NCBI GenBank assembly: GCA_964567045.1
Contig: CAZMLE010000003.1
Span: 1-64,000, forward strand
From: JAFNGF01 sp964567045
GTDB lineage: Bacteria > Planctomycetota > Phycisphaerae > Sedimentisphaerales > Anaerobacaceae
Reading direction: 5' to 3'
Length of the DNA: 64,000 nt
The first letter of the stretch is position 1. Every line of letters starts with the position of its first letter. Below, one piece after another: positions 35,766-43,796 of the stretch. Under the pieces are notes generated by a model. It ran no database searches. It was not told where the DNA came from and saw only the letters and a program-made list of their open reading frames with translations. A program made the translations under genes and the position numbers.

Positions 35766-35786
35766 GTTTCAAAAAATTTTTGAAAC
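35766..35786. promoter_or_regulatory. 21-nt operator-like palindrome
   Basis: Perfect 10-bp arms GTTTCAAAAA and TTTTTGAAAC with one central A, starting three bases after the -10 hexamer and covering the likely transcription start of the ECF sigma gene. Position and symmetry suggest a repressor site. As a hairpin ending in T-rich sequence on either strand it could alternatively be a weak terminator. Confidence 0.55.
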
Positions 35787-35829
35787 TTATCAAATCCTGC
35801 CTGCGACTAAGAGATAGAAAGGTAAGTCT

Positions 35830-36411
35830 TTGGCAAAAGAGTTATGGCAGCAAGAGGCTGACTGGCTAAGTCTTCTGCGTAGCGGTGACCATAACGCTTT
35901 TGCCCAGTTCATTGACAAATACAAAGAGCTCGTGTTCCTGTGCTGCCGGAGGCTGGGCCTGAGAGAGGACGAGGCTGAGGATGCAGCAAGCGAAACGTTT
36001 CTGGCGGCTTACAAAGCGTTGAGGCGATACCGCGGGCAGGCTGAACTAAGCACCTGGCTGTGGAGCATCGCCTATCGGCAGGCCGTAAATCACCTGCGAA
36101 AGAATAGAAGACAGCGGCAGCTCGAGGTCGAACCGGACGAAGAAATCGCCAGTAATAGAGAACAGGCACCGGCAGCAGCACTACAGGCCGAGGAACAGCA
36201 AGAAATCGTCTGGCAAGCTGTCGACCGGCTGCCAAGACTCTGGGCAATGGCTGTTATACTGTACTATCGCGAAGAAAAAAGTATTGCTGATATCGCCAAA
36301 ATAATGGCAGCGAGAGAAAATACAGTTAAGACCTATCTATTTAGAGGACGCGAGCGGCTGAAGCAGATGTTAGGAAAAGCCTTTGGGGAGGCTACCGATG
36401 TCAGCAGATAG
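35830..36411 (+). CDS. ECF-family RNA polymerase sigma factor
   Basis: A 193-residue sigma factor starting at TTG (35830). Region 2 (about 15-95) shows FAQFIDKYKELVFLCCRRL, EDEAEDAASETFLAAYKAL and ELSTWLWSIAYRQAVNHLRK. Region 4 (about 125-185) shows VWQAVDRLPRLWAMAVILYY and a helix-turn-helix SIADIAKIMAARENTVKTYLFRGRERL. It overlaps the next gene by 14 nt and diverges from the DUF4097/S9 run, which is its likely target (inference from common neighbourhood). Confidence 0.93.
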   Translation: MAKELWQQEADWLSLLRSGDHNAFAQFIDKYKELVFLCCRRLGLREDEAEDAASETFLAAYKALRRYRGQAELSTWLWSIAYRQAVNHLRKNRRQRQLEVEPDEEIASNREQAPAAALQAEEQQEIVWQAVDRLPRLWAMAVILYYREEKSIADIAKIMAARENTVKTYLFRGRERLKQMLGKAFGEATDVSR

Positions 36412-36847
36412 ATTAAATGGAGATAAATCCGCCGTCCGTCTGGCGGATAAATTTGACCGCACGTTATCGCAGGCATTGCAGAGACATTCGGAACCAGTGC
36501 CTGCCGGTTTTACGGCGATGATCCTGGGGCAGATTAGACAGGCCCAGGAGCAGAGGATTCTTGCCCGTGTAGTCTTGCAGGAACGGCTTGCTCTTGCGGC
36601 CTGCATCACACTGGCTGGTCTTACCATCGTTGTTGCAGCGGTGTTTCCGGAGATTGCAGCAGCGGCTTTTCGAGCTATCACCACAAGTCTGACAGGACAA
36701 GGGGAGAATTTAATTGATAGAATCCCGCAGGCGGTAAAAGCCCTGAGCGGGCAGTGGCAGCTGTATTCTGTCCTGGGGGCGGCATTGGGTTTTGCTATCT
36801 ATAGCCTCGCGGAGTTGCTTGTGGGTGATAGGGCAACGATAGCGTGA
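36398..36847 (+). CDS. Putative membrane partner (anti-sigma-like) of the ECF sigma factor
   Basis: A 149-residue protein from the ATG at 36398, with GGGGAGG six bases upstream, overlapping the sigma gene. A cytoplasmic N-terminus of about 60 residues (AGFTAMILGQIRQAQEQR) precedes two membrane helices (LALAACITLAGLTIVVAAVF and LYSVLGAALGFAIYSLAELL). No zinc-binding HxxxCxxC motif is present, so it is not a classical ZAS anti-sigma. Residues about 9-19 (DKSAVRLADKF) are encoded by a dispersed palindrome. Confidence 0.75.
   Translation: MSADRLNGDKSAVRLADKFDRTLSQALQRHSEPVPAGFTAMILGQIRQAQEQRILARVVLQERLALAACITLAGLTIVVAAVFPEIAAAAFRAITTSLTGQGENLIDRIPQAVKALSGQWQLYSVLGAALGFAIYSLAELLVGDRATIA
36425..36453. 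repeat. ATCCGCC/GGCGGAT palindrome inside the ECF-partner gene
   Basis: AAATCCGCC and GGCGGATAAATTT arms with a short loop, the same core as the intergenic palindrome at 292-313. It lies fully within the coding frame near the N-terminus. Confidence 0.7.
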
Positions 36848-37002
36848 AGGATTACTCCGGGTCATTTCTCTGCGGCCTTTCAGACGCAGCACGTCCTATC
36901 TCTCATACGCCGGTGCTCCAGTAAACCATAATTTTCACCCTTGCCGGCTGGTTTTAGCTGCTCGACCGCCATAAAAAGATAAAAACTTTTTGACTTTTTT
37001 TC

Positions 37003-37032
37003 TTGACAATAGAGCGGTTAGTCGGGTATAAA
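37003..37032 (+). promoter_or_regulatory. Sigma-70-type promoter of the 951-aa protein gene
   Basis: TTGACA (37003-37008), 18-bp spacer, TATAAA (37027-37032), with a T-rich tract upstream (36988-37002). The leader of about 130 nt contains a GACGG...CCGTC pairing (near 37065-37094) and a GAAGGAGG ribosome-binding site. The 322-nt gap 36848-37169 holds nothing else recognised. Confidence 0.75.
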
Positions 37033-37169
37033 TAAACTATTCAATAATCGCGGATAGTGTTTTGAGAGACGGACTTTTATGTTTTCCACCGTCTGTCTAC
37101 TCAACGACAAGAGGAGTTTGGGTGTAGAACAGCAAACATTTAACATAATCTTTTTGAAGGAGGACTACA

Positions 37170-40025
37170 ATGCGCAGAAAATTGACTTATTGGATTTGTT
37201 TTGTTCTGTTGTTGGGCCTGGCTAATAACGCTTTTGCTGAGATTCCCAGGGATCCGAATCTGGTTATATACTATTCCTATGAAGATGTCCGTGCTATCGT
37301 CCCCGACGAATCGGGTAAAGGCCACGATGGCACTGTATGCGGCGACGTCTCAGCATATCCCAGCGGCATTAAGTGGTATGGAGCTGCCAAATTCCTGGGA
37401 ATATGGGGACCGGCAGGATTTAGTTATCTCGATCTGGACAGCCCGCATTATCCTAAAGCAGATATTCCAACGTCTGCTATTACGATCGCCGCCTGGTGTA
37501 AATGTCGGGAGACAGGTCAGGAACACGCCTTAATGAGTATCAGAGCATCTGACAACACATGGATCATGCACCCTCAGATTAATAATAACGGCACCTTTAG
37601 ATGGCTGCTCCGCGCTTATGGCGGGATTAACATCGTTAATATTAATGGGGTAGGTAAACATGGGTGGGATGAATGGCTTCATTATGCAGGAACATACGAC
37701 AAAGCGACCGGCAAGGGAATCCTGTATATCAACGGGGAATTGGTCGCCCAAGAAAACGTCCCAAGTCCTCCTCTAGATATAGCCGGTGATTGGGGGACGG
37801 GTGCTCGCGTGGGATGGAATATTGACAACGCAAGGCCGTTCACCGGCCTTATGGACGAGTTCTATTTGTTCAAGCGGGCGCTGTCGCAGGCTGAAATAAA
37901 GGATTTAATGTATCTGAATTCTGATAATGGTTTACCATCAGAAAAGGCCTCTCATCCCAAGCCGGGAAATGGCACTGAGATTGAGACCACAGGAACGGAC
38001 CTTTTGTGGTTGCCGGGAGCTTACGCGGTCTCAAATAATGTGTACTTCGGCGAGAGTTTTGAGGATGTAAACAATGGCACCGGTGGTACGTTCAAGGGCA
38101 ACCAGACTGAGGCGCAATTTACTGTTGCCGGTCTTGTCTGGGGCACGACATATTACTGGCGGATCGATGGGGTGAATACGGTCAATCCCAACAGTCCGTG
38201 GAAGGGCAATGTCTGGAGCTTTTTGCTTCGCCCCCAGACCGCCTGGAACCCCAACCCACCTGATGGCGACAAATGGGTCGACCCAAATGCGGACCTTAGC
38301 TGGAGCCCAGGTCGGGGTGCGGTTATGCACTATGTGTACTTCGGCGACAATTTTGACGTTGTGAACAATGCCGCTGGGGCCCCGCCCCAGACACAGACAA
38401 CCTACGACCCTGCTGGCACCCTTGGATTCGAGAAGGTTTATTACTGGAGGGTCGATGAGTTCGACGGCACAGCGACGCATACAGGCAATATCTGGCGCTT
38501 TACAACTATGCGCTCTGGCAGCGGCGTCAAAGGACAATATTACAAGGACATAGAATTGAAAACTCTGGTACTGACCCGTGTAGACCCTGGAATTAACTTC
38601 AACTGGGGTGCTGCCGCACCGGATGCGAAGGTCCCCGCCGATAACTTCTCGGTACGCTGGACCGGCGAATTGGAGGCAGAATTTACAGAGCCCTACACCT
38701 TCTACGCCACCGTCGATGATTGTGTGCGCCTGTGGGTAAATAACCAACTGCTATTTGACAAATGGGGGCAACAGTCTGGCGTTGAATGGAGCGGAGAAAT
38801 TAACCTTACCGCAGGGCAGAAATACAGCATTCTAATGGAGTACTATGAGATTACTGGCGATGCAAAAGCGGATCTGTCCTGGAAGAGTCCATCTCAGCCA
38901 AAGCAGATTATTCCACAAGGTGCATTTTCGCTGCCGCTATGGGCCAGAAATCCCAAGCCGCCCCACGGCGCTACAGATGTCAAGCACACACCCAAACTTA
39001 TCTGGGTGGCAGGAGACAACGCTGCTAAGCACAACGTATACTTTGGGACAGACGCAACCGCTGTGGCCAACGCTACCACGGCCTCGGCTGGCATCTATCG
39101 AGGCCAACAGAATCTTGATGCTGCCAGCTATCTGCCCAGCGAAGCACCGCTGGCGTGGAATAGCACTTACTACTGGCGAATAGATGAGGTAAACGCCGCC
39201 GATACCTGGAAGGGCCACGTCTGGAGCTTCACTACGGCCAACTTTATCGTGGTGGACGACTTTGAGGACTATACCGATGATGTTGGCAGCAGAATCTTTC
39301 AGACCTGGCGCGATGGATTTGGATTCACCGAGCCGGCACCGGGCTATCCTGGTAACGGCACCGGCTCGGCTGTAGGTTACGCTCAGGCACCATTTGCTGA
39401 GCAGACTATAGTTCATGGCGGCGGCCAGTCGATGCCGTTGGTTTACGACAACAGCGGAACGGGCGGCAAGACCCGCTACTCAGAGACACAGCGAGAGTGG
39501 GCCTCGCCGCAGGATTGGACCGGAAACAACGTTAAGGCCTCAACGCTGTGGTTCTATGGCGATCCTAACAATGCTGCTGAGCAGCTCTATGTGGCGGTGG
39601 AAGATAACGCCGGCCACGTTAAGGTCGTGAACTATCCTGATATAGAGGCAGTTCAGAAAGCCGCTTGGCAGGAGTGGAACATTGAGCTAACGCAATTCAG
39701 CGGTGCAGGCGTGAATCTGGCTGCTGTCAAGAAGATGTATATTGGCCTGGGTAGCCGGACCAGTCCGAAGGTTGGCGGTACGGGCACGATATTCGTCGAT
39801 GATATCCGGGTGTACCGGAGCAGATGTATTCCTTCGATGGGTAAGCCCGCTGCCGACCTGAGCGGCAACTGCATTGTCGACTACGCAGACCTTGACATTA
39901 TGGCGAACGAATGGCTTGACAAAGGTGTTGCTGTTGTAGCTGACCTGGATGGCGATGATGATGTTGATGCCAGGGACTTTGCCTTATTGGCTGATGCGTG
40001 GCTTGAGGAGGTCTTGTGGCCGTAA
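37170..40025 (+). CDS. Secreted LamG-Fn3-PA14-dockerin-like protein
   Basis: The 951-residue protein has a signal peptide (to about residue 23, NAFAE). Approximate order: LamG (30-250, ending LMDEFYLFKRALSQAEI); two Fn3-like modules (265-445, each with TYYWRIDG or VYYWRVDE); PA14 (447-585, YTFYATVDDCVRLWVNNQLL); a third Fn3-like module (588-690); a carbohydrate-binding-like sandwich (690-890, AWQEWNIELTQFSG, IFVDDIRVYRSRC). Two dockerin-like loops (DLSGNCIVDYADLDIM and DLDGDDDVDARDFALL) lead to the last residues ADAWLEEVLWP. It shares modules and the WP ending with the 1577-residue protein. No catalytic module was recognised. Likely a surface adhesin or glycan-binding protein. Confidence 0.88.
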   Translation: MRRKLTYWICFVLLLGLANNAFAEIPRDPNLVIYYSYEDVRAIVPDESGKGHDGTVCGDVSAYPSGIKWYGAAKFLGIWGPAGFSYLDLDSPHYPKADIPTSAITIAAWCKCRETGQEHALMSIRASDNTWIMHPQINNNGTFRWLLRAYGGINIVNINGVGKHGWDEWLHYAGTYDKATGKGILYINGELVAQENVPSPPLDIAGDWGTGARVGWNIDNARPFTGLMDEFYLFKRALSQAEIKDLMYLNSDNGLPSEKASHPKPGNGTEIETTGTDLLWLPGAYAVSNNVYFGESFEDVNNGTGGTFKGNQTEAQFTVAGLVWGTTYYWRIDGVNTVNPNSPWKGNVWSFLLRPQTAWNPNPPDGDKWVDPNADLSWSPGRGAVMHYVYFGDNFDVVNNAAGAPPQTQTTYDPAGTLGFEKVYYWRVDEFDGTATHTGNIWRFTTMRSGSGVKGQYYKDIELKTLVLTRVDPGINFNWGAAAPDAKVPADNFSVRWTGELEAEFTEPYTFYATVDDCVRLWVNNQLLFDKWGQQSGVEWSGEINLTAGQKYSILMEYYEITGDAKADLSWKSPSQPKQIIPQGAFSLPLWARNPKPPHGATDVKHTPKLIWVAGDNAAKHNVYFGTDATAVANATTASAGIYRGQQNLDAASYLPSEAPLAWNSTYYWRIDEVNAADTWKGHVWSFTTANFIVVDDFEDYTDDVGSRIFQTWRDGFGFTEPAPGYPGNGTGSAVGYAQAPFAEQTIVHGGGQSMPLVYDNSGTGGKTRYSETQREWASPQDWTGNNVKASTLWFYGDPNNAAEQLYVAVEDNAGHVKVVNYPDIEAVQKAAWQEWNIELTQFSGAGVNLAAVKKMYIGLGSRTSPKVGGTGTIFVDDIRVYRSRCIPSMGKPAADLSGNCIVDYADLDIMANEWLDKGVAVVADLDGDDDVDARDFALLADAWLEEVLWP

Positions 40026-40097
40026 TCGCATCGTTCATTGTTCACCGGTCATAGTTCATCGATGAACAACGAACAATCAACTATCAACTATGAACTT

Positions 40098-40131
40098 CGG
40101 GGCCTATCCGGGTGTATCCGGATAGGCCCCG
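40098..40131 (+). terminator. Perfect 13-bp hairpin after the 951-aa gene
   Basis: CGGGGCCTATCCG (40098-40110) and CGGATAGGCCCCG (40119-40131). There is no T-run. Just before it (40030-40097) are short direct and inverted repeats of the 'gttcattgttcac / gaacaatcaac' type. Confidence 0.6.
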
Positions 40132-40181
40132 GTTGTCTGAAAAAGAAATACGCCACCTGAAGGACAAAAAAAGGTAAGTGG

Positions 40182-40541
40182 TTAGCCGGTAATAGCCTTC
40201 CAGCTTTGGTTGAGCTCCTCCATCAAGGTGATTACTTCACGAATCATTTGAGGGTCACGCCTTGTGTTGGCTTCGGCCAGACGCCTGTTCATAAAACAGT
40301 AGAGCTTACGGAGGTTTGCGGCTGTTTCACCGCCTGCGTCTATATCCAAGACGGCATTGAGTTCATTAATTATATCCTGGGCTCTGCCTATGTATCGACC
40401 CTTTGCCTCGTAGTCCTGGGCTTCCAACTCCTTTATAGCCAGCTTCATGAATTTCATTGCACCGTCGTAGAGCAGCACAATCAGCCGACCTTTGCTTTGG
40501 GTCGTGACAGCAACATTGTGATATGCTTGGACTGCCTTCAT
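40182..40541 (-). CDS. fliS: Flagellar export chaperone FliS
   Basis: Binds the C-terminus of flagellin in the cytoplasm to stop premature assembly. The 119-residue helical protein has the family blocks AYHNVAVTTQSKGRLIVLLYDGAMKFMKLA and IGRAQDIINELNAVLD. It lies downstream of fliC on the same strand but behind a strong hairpin, so it may be expressed at a lower level. Confidence 0.95.
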   Translation of the reverse strand: MKAVQAYHNVAVTTQSKGRLIVLLYDGAMKFMKLAIKELEAQDYEAKGRYIGRAQDIINELNAVLDIDAGGETAANLRKLYCFMNRRLAEANTRRDPQMIREVITLMEELNQSWKAITG

Positions 40542-40576
40542 ACTGTTACATTTGCCTATAAGCCAATTTGGTTTAT

Positions 40577-40614
40577 GGGGAGATGACCGAAGGCTTACAC
40601 TGGGTCATCTCCCC
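40577..40614 (-). terminator. 12-bp hairpin between fliC and fliS
   Basis: GGGGAGATGACC (40577-40588) and GGTCATCTCCCC (40603-40614), a perfect inverted repeat. On the minus strand it follows fliC and precedes fliS. No long T-run, so partial termination or 3-prime-end protection of fliC mRNA is likely. Confidence 0.65.
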
Positions 40615-40637
40615 TGTTCCGCGTTCCACTCGATTAG

Positions 40638-40687
40638 CCCTGCCACCTGTGGGCAGGGCTTGCCCCCGGCACAGGTCCGGGGGTTAA
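40638..40687. repeat. Palindromic repeat pair downstream of fliC
   Basis: GCCCTGCC...GGCAGGGC (about 40637-40660) followed by GCCCCCGG...CCGGGGGT (about 40662-40685), joined through 'ttgccccc' as in the elements at 16871 and 45711. Confidence 0.6.
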
Positions 40688-40699
40688 ACGTCATGTTGC

Positions 40700-41515
40700 T
40701 TATCTAAGCAGTGTCAATGCCATCTGAGGAATCGTGTTGGCCTGAGCCAGCATGGCGGCACCTGCCTGCGCCAATACCTGGTTTCTTGTCAAGGTAGCCA
40801 TTTCTGTAGCCACATCCACGTCAGATATGCGGGACTCGGACGCGATCAGGTTTTCAGCCTGAATATCAAGGACTTGGCGAGTGCTTTCCAGACGGTTCAT
40901 CATATAGCCGAAGCTCGCGCGAGCAGTATCCTTTAAGCTGATGGCGCTATCCAGAGTTGTCAGAGCCGCCTTGGCGCTGGCTGCGGTCGTAATGGCCGCG
41001 CCTGTGATATTAAGGCCGGCCGCAGCGCTGGTCATATTGCTACCATCGACGTCGATGAAATCCCCTGTATCGCCGAAATGGATTGATACGGCGGCAGAAT
41101 TATTGAGCATCTTGATTCCGTTAAAATCGGCAGCACCTGCGATACGGTCTATCTCCGTAACCATTTGCGAGAACTCATTGTCCATGATAACTCGCTGGGC
41201 GGAAGAATAAGAGCCCGTAGCCGCTTGTTCAGCCAACTGTTTCATACGAACCAGGGCACTGTCGATTACCGCCACAGCACCTTCCATAGTCTGCAGCAGA
41301 CTAATGCCATCCAAAGCATTGCGGGCACCCTGCTGCAGCACAGCGATGTCGCCACGCATCATCTCGCGGACAGCCATGCCTGCTGCGTCATCTTTGGCGC
41401 TATTTATGCGCAAGCCTGACGAAAGCCTTTCAACCGATGTGGCCAAAGCATCATAGTTTTTGCCCACCTGCCTGGCAGCGTTTGCCGCCATAATGTTGTT
41501 CTTAATTGTTAACAT
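40700..41515 (-). CDS. fliC: Flagellin
   Basis: Filament subunit, secreted by the flagellar type III system. The 271-residue protein is short but has both conserved helical ends: IMAANAARQVGKNYDALATSVERLSSGLRINSAKDDAAGMAVREMM (residues 8-53) and SRISDVDVATEMATLTRNQVLAQAGAAMLAQAN near the C-terminus. The central variable domain is small (about 110-190). It has a good AAGGAG ribosome-binding site. A TPR glycosyltransferase gene, now frameshifted, diverges from it. Confidence 0.96.
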   Translation of the reverse strand: MLTIKNNIMAANAARQVGKNYDALATSVERLSSGLRINSAKDDAAGMAVREMMRGDIAVLQQGARNALDGISLLQTMEGAVAVIDSALVRMKQLAEQAATGSYSSAQRVIMDNEFSQMVTEIDRIAGAADFNGIKMLNNSAAVSIHFGDTGDFIDVDGSNMTSAAAGLNITGAAITTAASAKAALTTLDSAISLKDTARASFGYMMNRLESTRQVLDIQAENLIASESRISDVDVATEMATLTRNQVLAQAGAAMLAQANTIPQMALTLLR

Positions 41516-41612
41516 ATTCTTTACTCCTTAATGAATACCGAAAATTTTGTGGTCGTCTACGACGGTGCTCACTTATCCATGAGCACAAAATGAGATTATG
41601 TTCCATATTTCA

Positions 41613-41638
41613 TTATCGATGAAAACCGAATACACTTA
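41613..41638 (-). promoter_or_regulatory. fliC: Candidate sigma-28 (FliA-type) promoter of fliC
   Basis: On the minus strand TAAGTGTA (41638-41631) and ATCGATAA (41620-41613) are 10 bp apart. This resembles the FliA consensus TAAAGTTT-N11-GCCGATAA, with the CGATAA core kept. It would give a leader of about 90 nt. No -24/-12 element was found upstream of fliC, unlike fliK and flgB. Confidence 0.4.
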
Positions 41639-41742
41639 ATGGGCTTCTTTACGGAAAATGGCTGTGGGCTAATTAGACCTGTAATATTGTTTTTGCAGAT
41701 GCTGATACAGCGCCCCGCCAGCCTAAAATGGCAGAAGAATCC

Positions 41743-41763
41743 GGGACCCCGCTCGGCGGGAAC
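41743..41763. repeat. GGGACCCCGC/GCGGGAAC palindrome
   Basis: GGGACCCCGCTCGGCGGGAAC upstream of the TPR gene, nearly the same as the inner palindrome at 10914-10937. Confidence 0.6.
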
Positions 41764-41797
41764 TTAAAGCCTTATACCTCCAAGAAGGAAACGCATC

Positions 41798-43168
41798 TTG
41801 TTACGGACCAACGACAGAGATAACCGGAACAATCCGCCAGGCAAGAGCACCTGCGGGGACAGCGGCGAAACTCTCTCCGGCAATTGTTCTTCCAAACTAA
41901 CTGTTGATAAGGCGTTGGACCTTGCATTTTCCCACTACAATATCGGACGTTTGGCGGAGGCTGAACAACTATGTCGGCTCGTCCTTGATAAGGCGCCCCA
42001 GCAACTCGATGCAATGCACCTGCTTGGTACTATTCTTAGTGAAACAGGCCAATGCACCAATGCGGTGCAACTTCTCCGCAAAGCCATTAGTCAATCACCC
42101 GGGCACGCCCAGCTCCATAACAGTCTGGGAATAGCCATGCACCGACTGGGAAAGCTTCAGGATGCTGTTTCGGAGTTCAATAGAGCACTTCAAATCCGGC
42201 CTGATTTTGCAAAAGCGCACAGTAACCTTGGCGCCGCGCTGATTAGGTTGGGTCGTGTGGATGAGGCGGTACTGGCCTGCTGCGAAGCAATCCGCCTGCA
42301 GCCCGATCTGAAACAGGCACACAACAATCTCGGACTGGCACTGAAGAAAAAGGCAGCGCTGCAAGACGCTGCGGTATCATTCGAGAAAGCAATAGCCCTT
42401 GATGCCGAATACGCCGAGGCATTGAGCAATCTCGGCATGGTGCTGATTGCTCAAGGTAGACTGAAAGAGGCTGCAGACAGCCTGCAAAAGGCGGTAATCT
42501 TGGCGCCGAGTTCAGCCGAATTCCGCAATAATCTGGGAGTCCTCTTCAACCGGCAGGGACGATTTGAGGAGGCTGTCGCCGCTAGCGAGAAGGCTATAGC
42601 TCTCCGCCCGGACTATGTCGAAGCCCACAACAACCTGGGCACCGCGCTGATGGAACTTGGCCGATTTTCTGATGCAAGTGCCGCCTTTGAAAGGGCGATT
42701 AGCATCGATCCTGAATGTGCACAGGCGCATCACAACCGGTCGCTCGTCCTGCTGTTGACCGGTCAATTTGAGCAGGGATGGAAAGAATACGAGTGGCGCT
42801 GGAGACATAGCGGGTTTTCCACACCTATTAGGCCGTTCTCTGGAGCATGGTGGAACGGTGCTGTGCAAGGTGTGAGAAGACTGCTGGTATGGGGCGAACA
42901 GGGTATTGGCGACGAAGTGCAGTTTTCGGGGCTCATCCGGCACATAATATCGCGAGGCATTGATGTGGTTATTGAATGTGACCGGCGATTAGTGCCGCTT
43001 CTTGCGAGGAGCTTTGCCGGGACCACCGTTGTTGAACGCACGGACCCGCCAGCGCCACTTTTAGCCCAAAGTGACCCATCACAATTACCCACCAGATCCC
43101 TATGGCTTCCATCCCGCGAGTGCTGGGATTGTTCCCCAATTCCATGCCCTTTCAGAATCCCTCTATGA
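41798..43168 (+). CDS. TPR glycosyltransferase, N-terminal part (frameshifted gene)
   Basis: The frame starts at TTG with AGAAGGAA upstream. Residues about 25-330 are eight or so tetratricopeptide repeats (e.g. AHSNLGAALIRLGRVDEAVLACCEAI, AHNNLGTALMELGRFSDASAAFERAI). They are followed by the linker typical of TPR-glycosyltransferases (GWKEYEWRWRH, WGEQGIGDEVQFSGLI, VVIECDRRLVPLLARSF). From about 43075 the reading changes to an unrelated tail (SQLPTRSLWLPSREC), because the true frame continues one base back as the ORF at 43102. Together they form one glycosyltransferase broken by a -1 shift. It is probably for flagellin glycosylation, given that it diverges from fliC. Confidence 0.85.
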   Translation: MLRTNDRDNRNNPPGKSTCGDSGETLSGNCSSKLTVDKALDLAFSHYNIGRLAEAEQLCRLVLDKAPQQLDAMHLLGTILSETGQCTNAVQLLRKAISQSPGHAQLHNSLGIAMHRLGKLQDAVSEFNRALQIRPDFAKAHSNLGAALIRLGRVDEAVLACCEAIRLQPDLKQAHNNLGLALKKKAALQDAAVSFEKAIALDAEYAEALSNLGMVLIAQGRLKEAADSLQKAVILAPSSAEFRNNLGVLFNRQGRFEEAVAASEKAIALRPDYVEAHNNLGTALMELGRFSDASAAFERAISIDPECAQAHHNRSLVLLLTGQFEQGWKEYEWRWRHSGFSTPIRPFSGAWWNGAVQGVRRLLVWGEQGIGDEVQFSGLIRHIISRGIDVVIECDRRLVPLLARSFAGTTVVERTDPPAPLLAQSDPSQLPTRSLWLPSRECWDCSPIPCPFRIPL

Positions 43169-43716
43169 TGCCCGACGAAAAACATCGCGACCAACTCTGC
43201 AGCGAATACAAACGGGATGGAGACCCTGTGCTGGTCGGGATAAGCTGGAGAAGTGGAAATATCCAGGAGGGGCCGAAGAGGTCCATACCGCTGGAATACT
43301 GGGGTCCCATATTGAGGTGCCCGGCTGCGCGTTTTGTGAGCCTGCAATACGGCCAGTGCTCGAAAGAGCTGCACATGGCTTATGACCGCTTTGGTGTAGA
43401 GATATTAGAAGACAAAAGAATTAGTTCTCTTTCAGACCTTGACGGTTTTGCCGCCCAAGTGGCCGCGATGGACCTGGTAGTCTCAGTGGACAATTCCACG
43501 GTACATTTCGCAGGGGCTTTGGGTGTCCAGGTCTGGACCATGTTGCCCACCACCCCTGATTGGAGATGGGGTCTTGAAGGCGACAGGACTCGATGGTATC
43601 CCAGCATGCGCCTGTTTAGACAGGCGGAAAGGGGAAGATGGGAGCCGGTTATTTCAAAGGTCGCCGAGGAAATCGCTTTGTTTGAAAACGTAGGGACGTC
43701 ACCGTTTAGGGTGTAG
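43102..43716 (+). CDS. TPR glycosyltransferase, C-terminal part (frameshifted gene)
   Basis: Open from just after a TGA at 43072 in this frame. The codons before the ATG already read THQIPMASIPRVLGLF, the family's usual continuation. Motifs: VGISWRSGNIQEGPKRSIPL, RFVSLQYGQ, AAQVAAMDLVVSVDNSTVHFAGALG, WTMLPTTPDWRWGLEGDRTRWYPSMRLFRQ, all typical of GT41/GT9-like C-terminal domains of TPR proteins. Alone it lacks the N-terminal half, so it should be inactive unless frameshifting rejoins the two. Confidence 0.85.
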   Translation: MASIPRVLGLFPNSMPFQNPSMMPDEKHRDQLCSEYKRDGDPVLVGISWRSGNIQEGPKRSIPLEYWGPILRCPAARFVSLQYGQCSKELHMAYDRFGVEILEDKRISSLSDLDGFAAQVAAMDLVVSVDNSTVHFAGALGVQVWTMLPTTPDWRWGLEGDRTRWYPSMRLFRQAERGRWEPVISKVAEEIALFENVGTSPFRV

Positions 43717-43796
43717 CTGTGCCCTGATCAGCAAATCAGAAAACCAGGGAACGTGATACCCTGATGCCCTGATGACCTGACTTGTGATTGGGCTGT

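Noticed and set aside
43060..43100. Programmed -1 frameshift in the TPR glycosyltransferase
   Set aside because: No clear X-XXY-YYZ slippery heptamer lies between the TGA at 43072 of the new frame and the point where the frames must join; mutation or error is simpler.
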